Position numbers and translations under genes: made by a program. The notes below the pieces were generated by a model. That model did not search any database, was not told the DNA's origin, and worked only from the letters and a program-made list of their open reading frames with translations. A stretch of DNA of 9,052 nucleotides, taken from positions 1 through 9,052 of the forward strand of contig JABFRZ010000438.1 of NCBI GenBank assembly GCA_013140785.1, read 5' to 3'. Numbering within the stretch: position 1 is the first letter of the stretch; each line of letters starts with the position of its first letter. The stretch is from Planctomycetota bacterium (lineage in GTDB: Bacteria; Planctomycetota; UBA1135; GCA-002686595). This document shows, piece by piece, positions 1 through 6,782 of the stretch.

Positions 1-1
1 G

Positions 2-352
2 CGCCAGGCCTACGCTCGCGCGCTCGCGCTCGATCCCGAGCTCGCCGCCTCGGCCACCAATCTCGCGCCGCTGCTCGCGCGCGCCGGCGAGGCCGCGGCC
101 GGGAAGGACCTGCTCGATCGCCTGATCACGGGCCATCCGCTGGCCGACAGCGCCTACCGCAACCGCGCGGTGGTGCGTCTCGCGCTCGGCGACGAGGCCG
201 GCTGTCGCGCCGATCTCGAGACGGCCATGAAGCTCCTGCCCGACGCGGGCCTGGCCCAGGCCCTGGCGCGCTTCGCCGAGCAACGCGGCGACACCGCCTC
301 CGCTCTTCGCTGGCACGAAGAAGCGCGTCGCCTCGATCCGCGCCTGCGCTGA
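2..352 (+). CDS. TPR-repeat protein, C-terminal part (gene enters from the left edge)
   Basis: An open frame runs in from the left edge and stops at TGA 350-352, giving 116 visible residues and no start. The product is rich in Ala, Leu and Arg and reads as helix pairs of tetratricopeptide type. Recognisable repeat ends are 'RALALDPELAAS' near the start, a middle unit around 'RNRAVVRLALGDEAGCRADL', and a last unit 'GDTASALRWHEEARRLDP'. TPR domains act as protein-protein docking surfaces. In planctomycetes they are often the C-terminal part of Ser/Thr kinases or of large TPR proteins, but what lies upstream cannot be seen. It is separated by about 157 bases from the next gene, so it is probably not part of the sigma-kinase operon. 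The TPR assignment is by pattern; the full function is unknown. Confidence 0.75.
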   Translation, partial: RQAYARALALDPELAASATNLAPLLARAGEAAAGKDLLDRLITGHPLADSAYRNRAVVRLALGDEAGCRADLETAMKLLPDAGLAQALARFAEQRGDTASALRWHEEARRLDPRLR

Positions 353-366
353 GCGCGGCTTCTTTT
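338..366 (+). terminator. Possible rho-independent terminator over the TPR stop codon
   Basis: CCGCGC (338-343) pairs with GCGCGG (353-358). The 9-base loop contains the TGA stop, and CTTCTTTT follows. The stem is short but fully GC, and the tail is T-rich in an otherwise T-poor region. It fits a terminator separating the TPR gene from the operon downstream, but in such GC-rich DNA a 6-bp stem can occur by chance. Confidence 0.4.
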
Positions 367-509
367 CGAGGGATGCCTGGCAGGCGCAGCGAGCGGCCAG
401 CGTTGGAGTCGCTGTGCGCCACCCCGCGCGAACCCCATCCGGAATCTGGCTCGACCGATCGCCGCTCCCCAGGCATCCTTTGTCCAGGGAGTCGGGAGGG
501 CGCACGCAC
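353..509 (+). promoter_or_regulatory. Leader region upstream of the sigma-kinase operon
   Basis: This 157-base gap must hold the promoter of the four-gene operon, but I see no convincing -35/-10 pair. It contains an imperfect inverted repeat, GCGCAGCGA (384-392) against TCGCTGTGCGC (409-419, one bulged T), which could form a leader hairpin or bind a regulator. A ribosome-binding site GGGAGGG (494-500) lies 9 bases before the ATG at 510 and decides the start of the sigma factor. ECF sigma operons are often autoregulated, but I could not find a clear GGAAC/CGTC-type ECF promoter here. Confidence 0.35.
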
Positions 510-1070
510 ATGACCGCAGATCGGAAGGTCGAGGAACTCTTCACGCGCCTCCGGGCGGGCGACCTGGCCGTGAAGGACGAGCTGTTCGAGTGCGTCCATT
601 CCGAGCTTCACAGGCTCGCGCGCGTGGAGATGGCCAGGCAGCGGCCCTCGCACACGCTGCAGGCGACCGCGCTCGTCAACGAAGCCTTCCTGAAGCTCGG
701 CGGGGCGAACCCCGCAGGCTGGGTCGATCGCGCGCACTTCCTGCGTCTCGCGGGCAAGGCCATGCGCCAGATCTTGGTCGATCACGCGCGCGGGAAGGCC
801 ACGCTGCGGCGCGCGGAACCGGGGGCGCGCGTGGAGCTCGACGAGCTCGCGGCCGAGTACGAGCGGCGTTCGGGTGGGCTGGTCGAGCTGGAGGCCGCGC
901 TCGCGCGGCTGCAAGAGCGCGACCCCGAGCTGGTGCAGCTCATCGAGCTGCGCTTCTTCGCCGGACGCTCCATGGACGAGATCGCCGAGGTCCTCGGGAT
1001 CTCGCCGCGCTCGGCCGCGCGCCGCTGGGAGGTCGCGCGCGTGTTCCTGAAGGGCGAGCTGCGCGGATGA
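510..1070 (+). CDS. ECF-type RNA polymerase sigma factor (TIGR02999 / ECF43-like)
   Basis: This 186-residue sigma factor would direct RNA polymerase to an unknown regulon. Region 2 spans about residues 5-95, with the family hallmarks 'HTLQATALVNEAFLKL' (48-63) and 'FLRLAGKAMRQILVDHARGK' (77-96). Region 4 with its helix-turn-helix follows at about 125-182 ('ELRFFAGRSMDEIAEVLGIS', 146-165). I chose the ATG at 510 because GGGAGGG sits 9 bases upstream and the family begins just before the 'EELFTRLRAGD' segment; the frame stays open up to a GTG at 414, but that would add 32 unrelated residues. The acidic stretch usual in region 2.2 of ECF factors (DAED) is replaced by Q51-A-T53-A, so a threonine takes an acidic position. 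The stop overlaps the kinase start (ATGA), and no anti-sigma gene is present. The kinase is therefore the likely controller, by analogy with EcfP/PknT of Vibrio parahaemolyticus. Family is confident; the regulon is unknown. Confidence 0.92.
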   Translation: MTADRKVEELFTRLRAGDLAVKDELFECVHSELHRLARVEMARQRPSHTLQATALVNEAFLKLGGANPAGWVDRAHFLRLAGKAMRQILVDHARGKATLRRAEPGARVELDELAAEYERRSGGLVELEAALARLQERDPELVQLIELRFFAGRSMDEIAEVLGISPRSAARRWEVARVFLKGELRG

Positions 1071-3283
1071 CCGATCCGCGCTGGGAGAGGATCAAGAGCC
1101 TCATCGGTCGCGCGCTCGAGCTGGACGGGCCCGAGCGCCAGGCCTTCCTCGATCAGTCTTGCGGCGCGGACGCCGAGCTACGCTGCGAGATCCAGGAGTT
1201 CCTCGAGCGCGGCGACCTCTCGGGGGAATCCCAGTTCCTGGAGCCACCCGCGCTGAGCAAGTCGGGCATGGCGAAGCTCGTGCTCGGCGACTTCGAGCTC
1301 GTGCGCGAGCTCGGCCGGGGCGGCATGGGCGTGGTCTACCTCGCGCGCCAGAAAGGGCTCGAACGCGAGGTCGCGGTCAAGGTGCTGGTCGAGAGCCTGA
1401 CCACGACGCCCACGGCCGTGGCGCGCTTCCACCGCGAGGCGCGCGCGGCGGCGCGCCTGCGCCATCCCGGGATCGTGCAGGTGATCGCGGATGGACAGAG
1501 CGACAGCACGCATTGGTTCGCGATGGAGTACGTGCCCGGGCACGACCTCGCGCGCGAGATCCAGTTGCAGCGGACGGGGCAACTCCTGGTCGGCCGCGGC
1601 GCTTTCCTGCCGTGTCTGGGGACGCCGAAGCACCTCGTCACCGTGGCGCGCGTGTGCGTGGACGTCGCCGACGGGCTGCACTTCGCGCACCTGAATGGTC
1701 TGGTGCACCGCGACATCAAGCCGCACAACATCCTGGTGCAACCCGACGGCCGGGTGCAGATCGCCGACTTCGGGCTGGTGCGCGACGAGCTGCTCGGGAG
1801 CCTGACGATGACGGGCGAGATCGCGGGCACGCTGCACTACATGAGCCCCGAGCAGGCGCGCATCAGGAAGACGCCGATCGACCACCGCACCGACGTGTAC
1901 TCGCTGGGCGTCGTGCTGTACGAGCTCGCCACGCTCGAGCGCCCGTTCGAAGGCGCGACCTCGGCCGAGGTCCTGACCAAGATCCAGCGCGACGAGCCGC
2001 GCAGCATGCGCCGCATCAACCGGCGCGTCCCGCGCGACCTCGAGACGATCTGCGGCAAGGCGATGGCGAAGGACCCGCGCTCGCGCTACGCGGACGCAAA
2101 GGTCTTCGCGGACGACCTGCGGCGCTTCCTGGCGCACGAGGCGATCGTGGCGACGCCGCCCACGCTGCTCGACCGCGCGCGCTCCGGCCTGCGCCGCCAT
2201 CGTCGCAGCGTCACGGCCGCGGTGATGCTGGCGCTGGGGCTCGGCTTCGGTTCGTGGTTCACCCTGCGTACCGTGCGCGCCGCCGGGCGCGCCGAGCTCT
2301 GGCTCGAAGCGCGCGGCGAGGACGGTGCGCCGCTCGCGGGTCGCGCGGCGTTGCAGCCGATCGACTTCGTCACCGGCCTCGCGGGTGAGAAGCTCGCGCT
2401 CGGCGAGCTGCCCCTGCGGGGCGTCGCGATCTCGCCGGGCTACCAACGCGTGGTGGTCGAGTTCGGCGATGGGCCGCGCGAGTACACGCGCATGGTCGAG
2501 GCGGGTGAGCCCCTCGTCCTCGCTCCACGCGTGCGGGCCGGGCCTCCTGGTGACGAGGGCATGGTCCGCATCGACGGTGGGACGCTGCGGCTACGGGACG
2601 GGATCCCGCTCGCGCTGCTCGACGGTCGCAACATCGAGGTCGGGTCCTTCCTGCTTGACGCGTGCGAGGTCTCGAACGCCGAGTACAGGGTCTTTCTGAG
2701 CGAGGCGAGGCATCCAGAGCCCGAACACTGGAGCGAAGTGCGTGAGGGGGAACACGACGAGCTGCCCGTGGTCGAAGTGAGCTGGCGCGACGCGCTCGCC
2801 TACGCTGAATGGGCCGGAAAGCGCCTGCCGAGCCTGGCCGAGTGGATGTGGGCTGCGCGAGGGCCCGAGGGGCGCTTGCTCCCGTGGCCTGACCCCGAGC
2901 CCGCTGTCTACCGCGGGAATTGCCAGCGCGAGCGCGTCCTGGTCGAGGCCATGGATGGCTTCGCGGCCTACCTCGCGAGCGCCACGAGCGTGCGCTCGCA
3001 TCCCGAGGCGTGCACGGAGAGCGGCCTTTTCCATCTCTACGGCAACGTCTCGGAGTGGACCGAGAGCGTGCTGGGCGAGCGGACCCGAGACGGCTTCCGG
3101 TCCCAACCCGGCCGGCGCTTAGTCGCCGGCCCGGCCTGGGACGCAGCCAAGCGCGGCGGCCACCACGCGACTCTCGCCTGGTTCGCCCACGACGGCATCG
3201 AGCAAACCTACGCGAACCACCGGACGGGGTTCCGGTGCGCGAGGAGCATTCCTGGACACCCAAACAGAATCGAGGACCGCTAG
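1067..3283 (+). CDS. Membrane Ser/Thr protein kinase with C-terminal FGE-sulfatase-like domain
   Basis: The product has 738 residues. Residues 1-73 are a helical head typical of planctomycete and acidobacterial kinases ('RWERIKSLIGRALEL'). The Hanks-type kinase domain spans about 75-350: glycine loop GRGGMGVVY, lysine K105 (VAVKV), catalytic HRDIKPHN (H214, D216, N221), DFG at 234-236 and SPE at 260-262. All catalytic residues are present, so it should be active. A loop of about 15 extra residues precedes the HRD helix. One transmembrane segment (about 382-400) follows an Arg-rich stretch, so the rest probably lies outside the cytoplasm. It has a beta-rich spacer (about 405-495) and an FGE/SUMF1 fold (about 498-730; 'EVSNAEYRVFL', 'GKRLPSLAEW', 'GNVSEWTE' from 659, 'GFRCA' from 721). 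The FGE copper-binding cysteine pair is missing and the usual GGSW is A687-G-P-A-W691, so this part more likely binds a ligand than makes formylglycine. The ATG at 1067 overlaps the sigma stop, which implies coupled translation. Confidence 0.93.
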   Translation: MTDPRWERIKSLIGRALELDGPERQAFLDQSCGADAELRCEIQEFLERGDLSGESQFLEPPALSKSGMAKLVLGDFELVRELGRGGMGVVYLARQKGLEREVAVKVLVESLTTTPTAVARFHREARAAARLRHPGIVQVIADGQSDSTHWFAMEYVPGHDLAREIQLQRTGQLLVGRGAFLPCLGTPKHLVTVARVCVDVADGLHFAHLNGLVHRDIKPHNILVQPDGRVQIADFGLVRDELLGSLTMTGEIAGTLHYMSPEQARIRKTPIDHRTDVYSLGVVLYELATLERPFEGATSAEVLTKIQRDEPRSMRRINRRVPRDLETICGKAMAKDPRSRYADAKVFADDLRRFLAHEAIVATPPTLLDRARSGLRRHRRSVTAAVMLALGLGFGSWFTLRTVRAAGRAELWLEARGEDGAPLAGRAALQPIDFVTGLAGEKLALGELPLRGVAISPGYQRVVVEFGDGPREYTRMVEAGEPLVLAPRVRAGPPGDEGMVRIDGGTLRLRDGIPLALLDGRNIEVGSFLLDACEVSNAEYRVFLSEARHPEPEHWSEVREGEHDELPVVEVSWRDALAYAEWAGKRLPSLAEWMWAARGPEGRLLPWPDPEPAVYRGNCQRERVLVEAMDGFAAYLASATSVRSHPEACTESGLFHLYGNVSEWTESVLGERTRDGFRSQPGRRLVAGPAWDAAKRGGHHATLAWFAHDGIEQTYANHRTGFRCARSIPGHPNRIEDR

Positions 3284-3699
3284 TGAACAACAAGTACGTC
3301 ATCGTTCGTGGTAGCGCGGGCATGAACGTCACGCCGGTTCCCGACGTGATCAAGGACTACTGCAAGGAGTTGCAGAAGGTCATGCCGAGCCTCGAGGTCT
3401 ACATACCTGGTGAGCCCTCCATCAACCGCAGCTCTCTGCACTCGTCCGCCCGGGTGCGCGACATGCTGGTGCGTTTCAAGCACGAAGCCGGGTTGCTGAC
3501 AGCAGCTGTCGGGGCCGAGCTCCAGTACCTGGAGGTGAACTGGCGGCCGATCGACTACTTGCACGAGATCAGCGAAGACGGGACGCAATGGGATCCTCCG
3601 ACCTATGCCGGCATCGTTCTCGCGGTTGTCTACACCAGGCCGACCCCGCGCGTGACCCTCTACATGGGCATCCAGTTCAGCGAGGAGGCACCGACTTGA
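3283..3699 (+). CDS. Uncharacterised 138-residue soluble protein, third gene of the sigma-kinase operon
   Basis: I do not recognise this protein. The start is a GTG at 3283 overlapping the kinase stop by one base (TAGTG), with GAGGA (3272-3276) 6 bases upstream. The frame is open further up, but only as a shadow of the kinase. No signal peptide or transmembrane helix is visible. It begins with a beta strand ('KYVIVRGSAG', 4-13), then a helix (about 20-34), a strand 'SLEVYIPG' (36-43), a Ser/Arg-rich turn, and a helix ending 'GLLTAAVGAELQYLEV' (70-85). It closes with two hydrophobic strands around 'YAGIVLAVVYTRP' (108-120) and 'RVTLYMGIQF' (123-132). This alpha/beta alternation suggests a single compact domain. 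Co-translation with the kinase suggests a kinase substrate, a regulator, or a partner of the next protein; that is inference only. GC looks a little lower than in the kinase (37 of 60 bases in 3541-3600). Confidence 0.85.
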   Translation: MNNKYVIVRGSAGMNVTPVPDVIKDYCKELQKVMPSLEVYIPGEPSINRSSLHSSARVRDMLVRFKHEAGLLTAAVGAELQYLEVNWRPIDYLHEISEDGTQWDPPTYAGIVLAVVYTRPTPRVTLYMGIQFSEEAPT

Positions 3700-5006
3700 G
3701 CCAGCACTTGCGCCAGTGGCTCGTCCTCTTGAAGGCGGACGTCACCGTCTCCGGGCTCCAGCTCGAATTCGTTCCCGAGCGTTCCAGGGTCCTGCGCGTC
3801 GGTCTGCGGCACATGCCGTCCGCCGTGCGCTACCGCGCCCAGGTCGAAGGCCGCGTTGTCTCGATCCGGTTCCCGCCGGTCTCCGCCGGGCGTGGCTTGG
3901 TCGGCTTGCTGGACGTCGTGTACTCGGGTGACGCACCGCTGATCTCGGCGATCGAGTGGCGCGCGGATCCGGTCCGGCCGGAGCACCCCTTCAGCGTCAT
4001 GCTCGAGGTCGAACACCTCCTCGATCTCGGACTGGTCCTTGCGCGCGGAGACGAGCACCAGGACGTCGCGCCCGTTCCATGGGAGATGGCGTCACTCATG
4101 CACGGGGACGAGATCGGTTTCGTCGCCGCCAGCGACGCGGTTGCCTCTACTTCCTCGGCCGCCGCCGGCAGCAACTACGCCGTCCGACGGGAAGCGCAGG
4201 CCATGGACGAGGCCGCACGCCGGTTCTTCTTCGCGCTCGACGATGCCACCTTGGGGCCGGATGTCGATGCGGGCAGGCGCGAACTGATCGAGAGCGTGAC
4301 CGAAACGCTCGTCTGGCGAGTGCGCGAGCGCGCCAGCGTCGGTGACCGCTACGTCCCGAAGTGGGAGCCAAGCGATCGCCGAACCCGGCGCTTGATCGTC
4401 GTCTCGGCTTTCGTGCGCACGCTCATGGAGACCCACCTCGAGGAGCGAGTGCACCCCCGGATCGTCGAGTGGGCCTTCCTGCGCTTCGCGACCGAGTGCT
4501 TGTCTGCGACTCACCTGGATCCCGACTGGCACCGTCGACTCCTGTCGCATGGCGCGCCGGCGGGTGAGCTCTTCTTCAGCTTCGCCGAGTTGGCCCTGGC
4601 CTGCATCGAGCTGGACATCGACCGGTCGCATTGGGAGCGCCATCTCCCGATCCTCGTGCGCACGGCTCACGCCTATGCGGAGCACGCCGGGGTGCGCAAC
4701 TCCCTCGGCCGCTACATCTACCTGTTCCGCGAGAATCGGCGCTTTCCGCTCAGGCGGCTGCAAGCGATCGACCGGAACTACCACCTCCCTTCGCGCGTTC
4801 CGAGCGCGCTCTTTTTGGAAGACCGCTTCACTTCTCTGCTCTCCAAGGCGCTCTCGGTGCCGCCGCAGGATCCCGTCCCCGAGAAGGCGCGGGACCTCGT
4901 CCACACCGCCAATTTCAGGCGGCAGAGGACGGCGCTCGTGCACGCGAAGCAGGCGCGCGAGTTCTTCGGCTCGATCGAGCTGTTCCAGAAGCCTCTGGTG
5001 CTCTGA
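3696..5006 (+). CDS. Uncharacterised 436-residue soluble protein, last gene of the sigma-kinase operon
   Basis: I do not recognise this protein. The start is a TTG at 3696, chosen because the strong ribosome-binding site GAGGAGG (3682-3688) lies 7 bases upstream and the TTG overlaps the preceding stop (TTGA). The frame opens at 3588, but that start would overlap the previous gene by over 100 bases. Residues 1-90 look beta-rich ('VTVSGLQLEFVPE', 'VVSIRFPP', 'GLLDVVYSGD'), like a small beta-sandwich. A stretch to about 145 ends in a low-complexity Ala/Ser linker (about 144-159). The remaining 275 residues look all-helical and rich in Arg, His and aromatic residues ('RRFFFALDD', 'FFSFAELALACIELDID', 'RYIYLFRENRRF'). 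No Walker, protease, nuclease or HTH motif is evident, and there is no signal peptide or membrane helix. Its place behind a sigma-kinase pair suggests a cytoplasmic effector or scaffold of that pathway, which is inference. It ends 19 bases before the convergent gene. Confidence 0.87.
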   Translation: MSQHLRQWLVLLKADVTVSGLQLEFVPERSRVLRVGLRHMPSAVRYRAQVEGRVVSIRFPPVSAGRGLVGLLDVVYSGDAPLISAIEWRADPVRPEHPFSVMLEVEHLLDLGLVLARGDEHQDVAPVPWEMASLMHGDEIGFVAASDAVASTSSAAAGSNYAVRREAQAMDEAARRFFFALDDATLGPDVDAGRRELIESVTETLVWRVRERASVGDRYVPKWEPSDRRTRRLIVVSAFVRTLMETHLEERVHPRIVEWAFLRFATECLSATHLDPDWHRRLLSHGAPAGELFFSFAELALACIELDIDRSHWERHLPILVRTAHAYAEHAGVRNSLGRYIYLFRENRRFPLRRLQAIDRNYHLPSRVPSALFLEDRFTSLLSKALSVPPQDPVPEKARDLVHTANFRRQRTALVHAKQAREFFGSIELFQKPLVL

Positions 5007-5025
5007 CGAGTCCCTGGGCGACGGC

Positions 5026-6450
5026 TCACGCACGCTCGAGCAAGGCCAGTGCGCGCTCCACGAACGAGCGCGGATCCACCCTTCCGTTTCCCGGCGCACC
5101 GCCGCAGCGCTCGAACGGCGCGCTGCTGAGGAATACCGGCCCGTCGCGTGGGTCGTCGGGCAGGCGCCCGTGGCTGCCCTTCACGAGCGTCGCATCCAGC
5201 GGGATCACGTCCATCAGATACCGCATCCCGAGCGCCTTCTGCGCCAGGCGCAGCGCCACGCGCAGCTTCGGGAAGCGCAACGCCGGGTCGAGGAACAGCT
5301 CGCACGGGTCGTAGCCGGGCTTGCGGTGGATGTCCACCGTGCGCGCGAAGTCGGGCGCGCGCGCGTCGTCGAGCCAGTAGGTGTAGGTGAACCAGGCGCC
5401 CTTGGCGGCCACGCACACGAGCTCGCCCGAGCGCGGGTGGTCGAGGCCGCTCGCGCGCTTGCCGGCCTCGTCGAGGACCTGCGCGACGCCCGCGAGCCCT
5501 TCGAGCAACATGCGCGTGCGCGCGAGGTCGCGCTCGTCCTGCACGTAGACGTGCGCCACCTGGTGGTCGCTGACGGCGAAGGCGCGGCTCGCGAAGGGAT
5601 CGAGCACCTCGCCCGCCGGCGTGTCGCGCACGGCGAGCAAGCCGGCCTCGCGCAAGATTCGGTTGATCGGCACGGGTCGTTCGACGGATTCGAGACCGTA
5701 CTCGCTGACCACCACCGTCTCGGCGCCGAGCCCGTCGGCTGCGTGCACGAGTTCGCCAACGAGTGCGTCGACCTCATTCAGCGCCGCCAGCGAGCGCGGA
5801 TGCTCGGGCCCGAAGCGCTGGTGGTCGTAGTCGAGGTGGGGGAGGTAGACCAGCGTCAGCGTCGGGCGCTTGTTCGCCAGCGTCCACAACGCCGCGTCCG
5901 TCAGCCAGCGACTCGAGGCGAGCCCGGCCTTCGGGCCCCAGAAGTCGAAGAACGGGAACGGACCGAGCGCGCGCGCGAGCTCGTCCTCGAAGCCGAGCCC
6001 GCCCGTGCCCCTTCCGGGAGGGCTCGGCCGTGGCGTGCCGTACACGGCCGGGATCTTCCGTCCATCGGCCGGATAGAACGGGCGCGGCGTCAGCGACCAA
6101 TCCACCGCGGCGCCGAGGTTCCACCACCAGAAGAGCTTGGCGCAGGTGAAGGCCGGGTCGCGCTCGCGCGCGCGCTCGTACAGCTTCTTCCCGGCCACGA
6201 GCTCGTTCGGCTGACGCCACAACAGCGCCTCGCCGAGCTCGCGGAAGTACCAGCCGTTCGCGACCGCACCGTGCTGCGCGGGCGAGAGTCCGGTCAGGAA
6301 GGTGGCCTGCGCGGTCAGCGTCACGGCCGGGAGCACCGCGTCCATCGGCGCGCTGGCGCCGCGCCGCGCCAGTGCCGCGAGCTCGGGCGTGCGCGCGCCG
6401 ATCTGACGCGGCGTCAGGCCGACGACATCGAGCACGAGCACGGGCTTCAC
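5026..6450 (-). CDS. Alkaline phosphatase superfamily protein (type I phosphodiesterase/nucleotide pyrophosphatase)
   Basis: This 474-residue protein belongs to the phosphodiesterase/nucleotide pyrophosphatase branch of the alkaline phosphatase superfamily. These are metal-dependent hydrolases of phosphate mono- or diesters; the substrate here is unknown. Visible features are the N-terminal metal aspartate D8 ('VLVLDVVGL'), the nucleophile region 'VTLTAQATFLTGL' (43-55; T44 by spacing to the TG), 'LPHLDYDHQRFGP' (203-215), 'VVSEYGL' (247-253) where relatives have SDHG, 'SDHQVAHVYV' (294-303), and a late metal histidine in 'KGSHGRLPDD' (424-433). Length is normal and the gene looks complete. 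The start is GTG at 6450; the remnant copy has ATG at that place. There is no ribosome-binding site, and a palindromic -10-like element begins 7 bases upstream, so the mRNA may be leaderless. No signal peptide is seen, so it is probably cytoplasmic. Similar proteins occur in ebo/edb metabolite clusters (EboF), but none of the partner genes is here. Confidence 0.9.
   Translation of the reverse strand: MKPVLVLDVVGLTPRQIGARTPELAALARRGASAPMDAVLPAVTLTAQATFLTGLSPAQHGAVANGWYFRELGEALLWRQPNELVAGKKLYERARERDPAFTCAKLFWWWNLGAAVDWSLTPRPFYPADGRKIPAVYGTPRPSPPGRGTGGLGFEDELARALGPFPFFDFWGPKAGLASSRWLTDAALWTLANKRPTLTLVYLPHLDYDHQRFGPEHPRSLAALNEVDALVGELVHAADGLGAETVVVSEYGLESVERPVPINRILREAGLLAVRDTPAGEVLDPFASRAFAVSDHQVAHVYVQDERDLARTRMLLEGLAGVAQVLDEAGKRASGLDHPRSGELVCVAAKGAWFTYTYWLDDARAPDFARTVDIHRKPGYDPCELFLDPALRFPKLRVALRLAQKALGMRYLMDVIPLDATLVKGSHGRLPDDPRDGPVFLSSAPFERCGGAPGNGRVDPRSFVERALALLERA
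6034..6136. repeat. Direct repeat block 1, left copy (inside the phosphodiesterase gene)
   Basis: These 103 bases align without gaps to 8472-8574, with 9 mismatches by hand count. All mismatches fall in the first 42 bases. The last 61 bases (6076-6136) are identical to 8514-8574, and identity stops abruptly where the second copy is deleted. In this copy the block is ordinary coding sequence for about residues 105-139 of the phosphodiesterase. Confidence 0.9.
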
Positions 6451-6505
6451 TCGAGCCGGATGCTAGCATCCGCGCGAATGAAGCCCGCGCCTCGTAGGCG
6501 CACCC
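6371..6505. repeat. Direct repeat block 2, left copy (5' end of the phosphodiesterase, shared promoter, Rieske start stub)
   Basis: 6371-6471 aligns without gaps to 8575-8675 with 8 mismatches by hand count. The similarity continues with small gaps through ATG 6478 and about 25 bases beyond. The copy therefore holds the phosphodiesterase start, the palindromic promoter, and the first codons of a Rieske gene (MKPAPRRRTQV here, MKARRATRTVRI in the intact gene at 8681). Beyond about 6505 the sequence has nothing in common with the Rieske gene: this is the left seam of the inserted island. Confidence 0.85.
6458..6471. promoter_or_regulatory. Perfect 14-bp palindrome, probable bidirectional -10 promoter element (left copy)
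   Basis: GGATGCTAGCATCC is its own reverse complement. On each strand it contains TG-C-TAGCAT, an extended -10-like element matching TAnnnT. On the minus strand the hexamer (6465 to 6460) would start transcription about 7 bases on, at about 6453, almost on the GTG start at 6450. On the plus strand it would start at about 6476, next to ATG 6478. The same palindrome recurs at 8662. It could instead, or also, be the operator of a dimeric regulator. Confidence 0.55.
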
Positions 6506-6782
6506 AGGTCTGGTGGCCAGACATGTTCGCTCGGCGCTTGGGGCGTGACTCTGGCCTGGGAGGGGCATCTCCGCGTGCGAGGAGCCGAGGGCCTCCCGGT
6601 GCTCCCTATTGCCTCAAAGAGGCTTGTTTTCATGCGGTTTCGCGTCGCCACGGCCGGGTCGCGTTTCCACCAAGCCTGCCGGAGAGCGCGCTTTTTCCTT
6701 GCGCCGTCCGTTCAAGAGGACGACCTTTGTCAACGGAGGGCATGCATTCCGCAGGCCTCGGGAACCTAATCCAGGAGTTACC
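6472..6782 (+). other. Long leader between the phosphodiesterase promoter and the secreted-protein gene
   Basis: This stretch of about 310 bases holds no gene I can support. It begins with the stub of a Rieske start (ATG 6478, about 9 recognisable codons), after which the open frame (to 6891) is low in complexity and overlaps the next gene out of frame. It contains a small hairpin GTCTGG-TGG-CCAGAC (6508-6522) and a terminator-like hairpin at 6611-6630. The stretch 6560-6720 is unfamiliar. It ends with the ribosome-binding site AGGAG (6773-6777), 5 bases before the ATG at 6783. The promoter of that gene must lie here but I cannot place it; transcription from the palindrome at 6458 could also read in. 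Confidence 0.5.
6611..6630 (+). terminator. Possible rho-independent terminator or attenuator
   Basis: GCCTC-AAA-GAGGC (6611-6623) is followed by TTGTTTT. The stem is only 5 bp, but the loop and T-rich tail are classical. It would stop plus-strand transcripts from the duplicated promoter at 6458 before they reach the gene at 6783, or act as an attenuator. It could also be the end of a gene lost from the island. Confidence 0.4.

Noticed and set aside
590..1066. N-terminal extension of the kinase upstream of ATG 1067
   Set aside because: It overlaps the sigma factor in another frame and translates to Arg/Ala-rich low-complexity sequence. The kinase family begins at the 'TDPRWERIKSL' segment.
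5007..5025. Terminator between the convergent genes
   Set aside because: The gap has only 19 bases, with no inverted repeat or T-run; termination must lie within the neighbouring coding sequences or be factor-dependent.
5026..6450. Naming the phosphodiesterase eboF
   Set aside because: The resemblance is only at family level, and none of the other ebo genes (TatD-like, UbiA-like, dehydroquinate-synthase-like) is present in the window.
6609..6782. Longer version of the secreted protein starting at 6609
   Set aside because: It would put 58 basic residues before the hydrophobic segment and ignore the AGGAG ribosome-binding site placed for ATG 6783.
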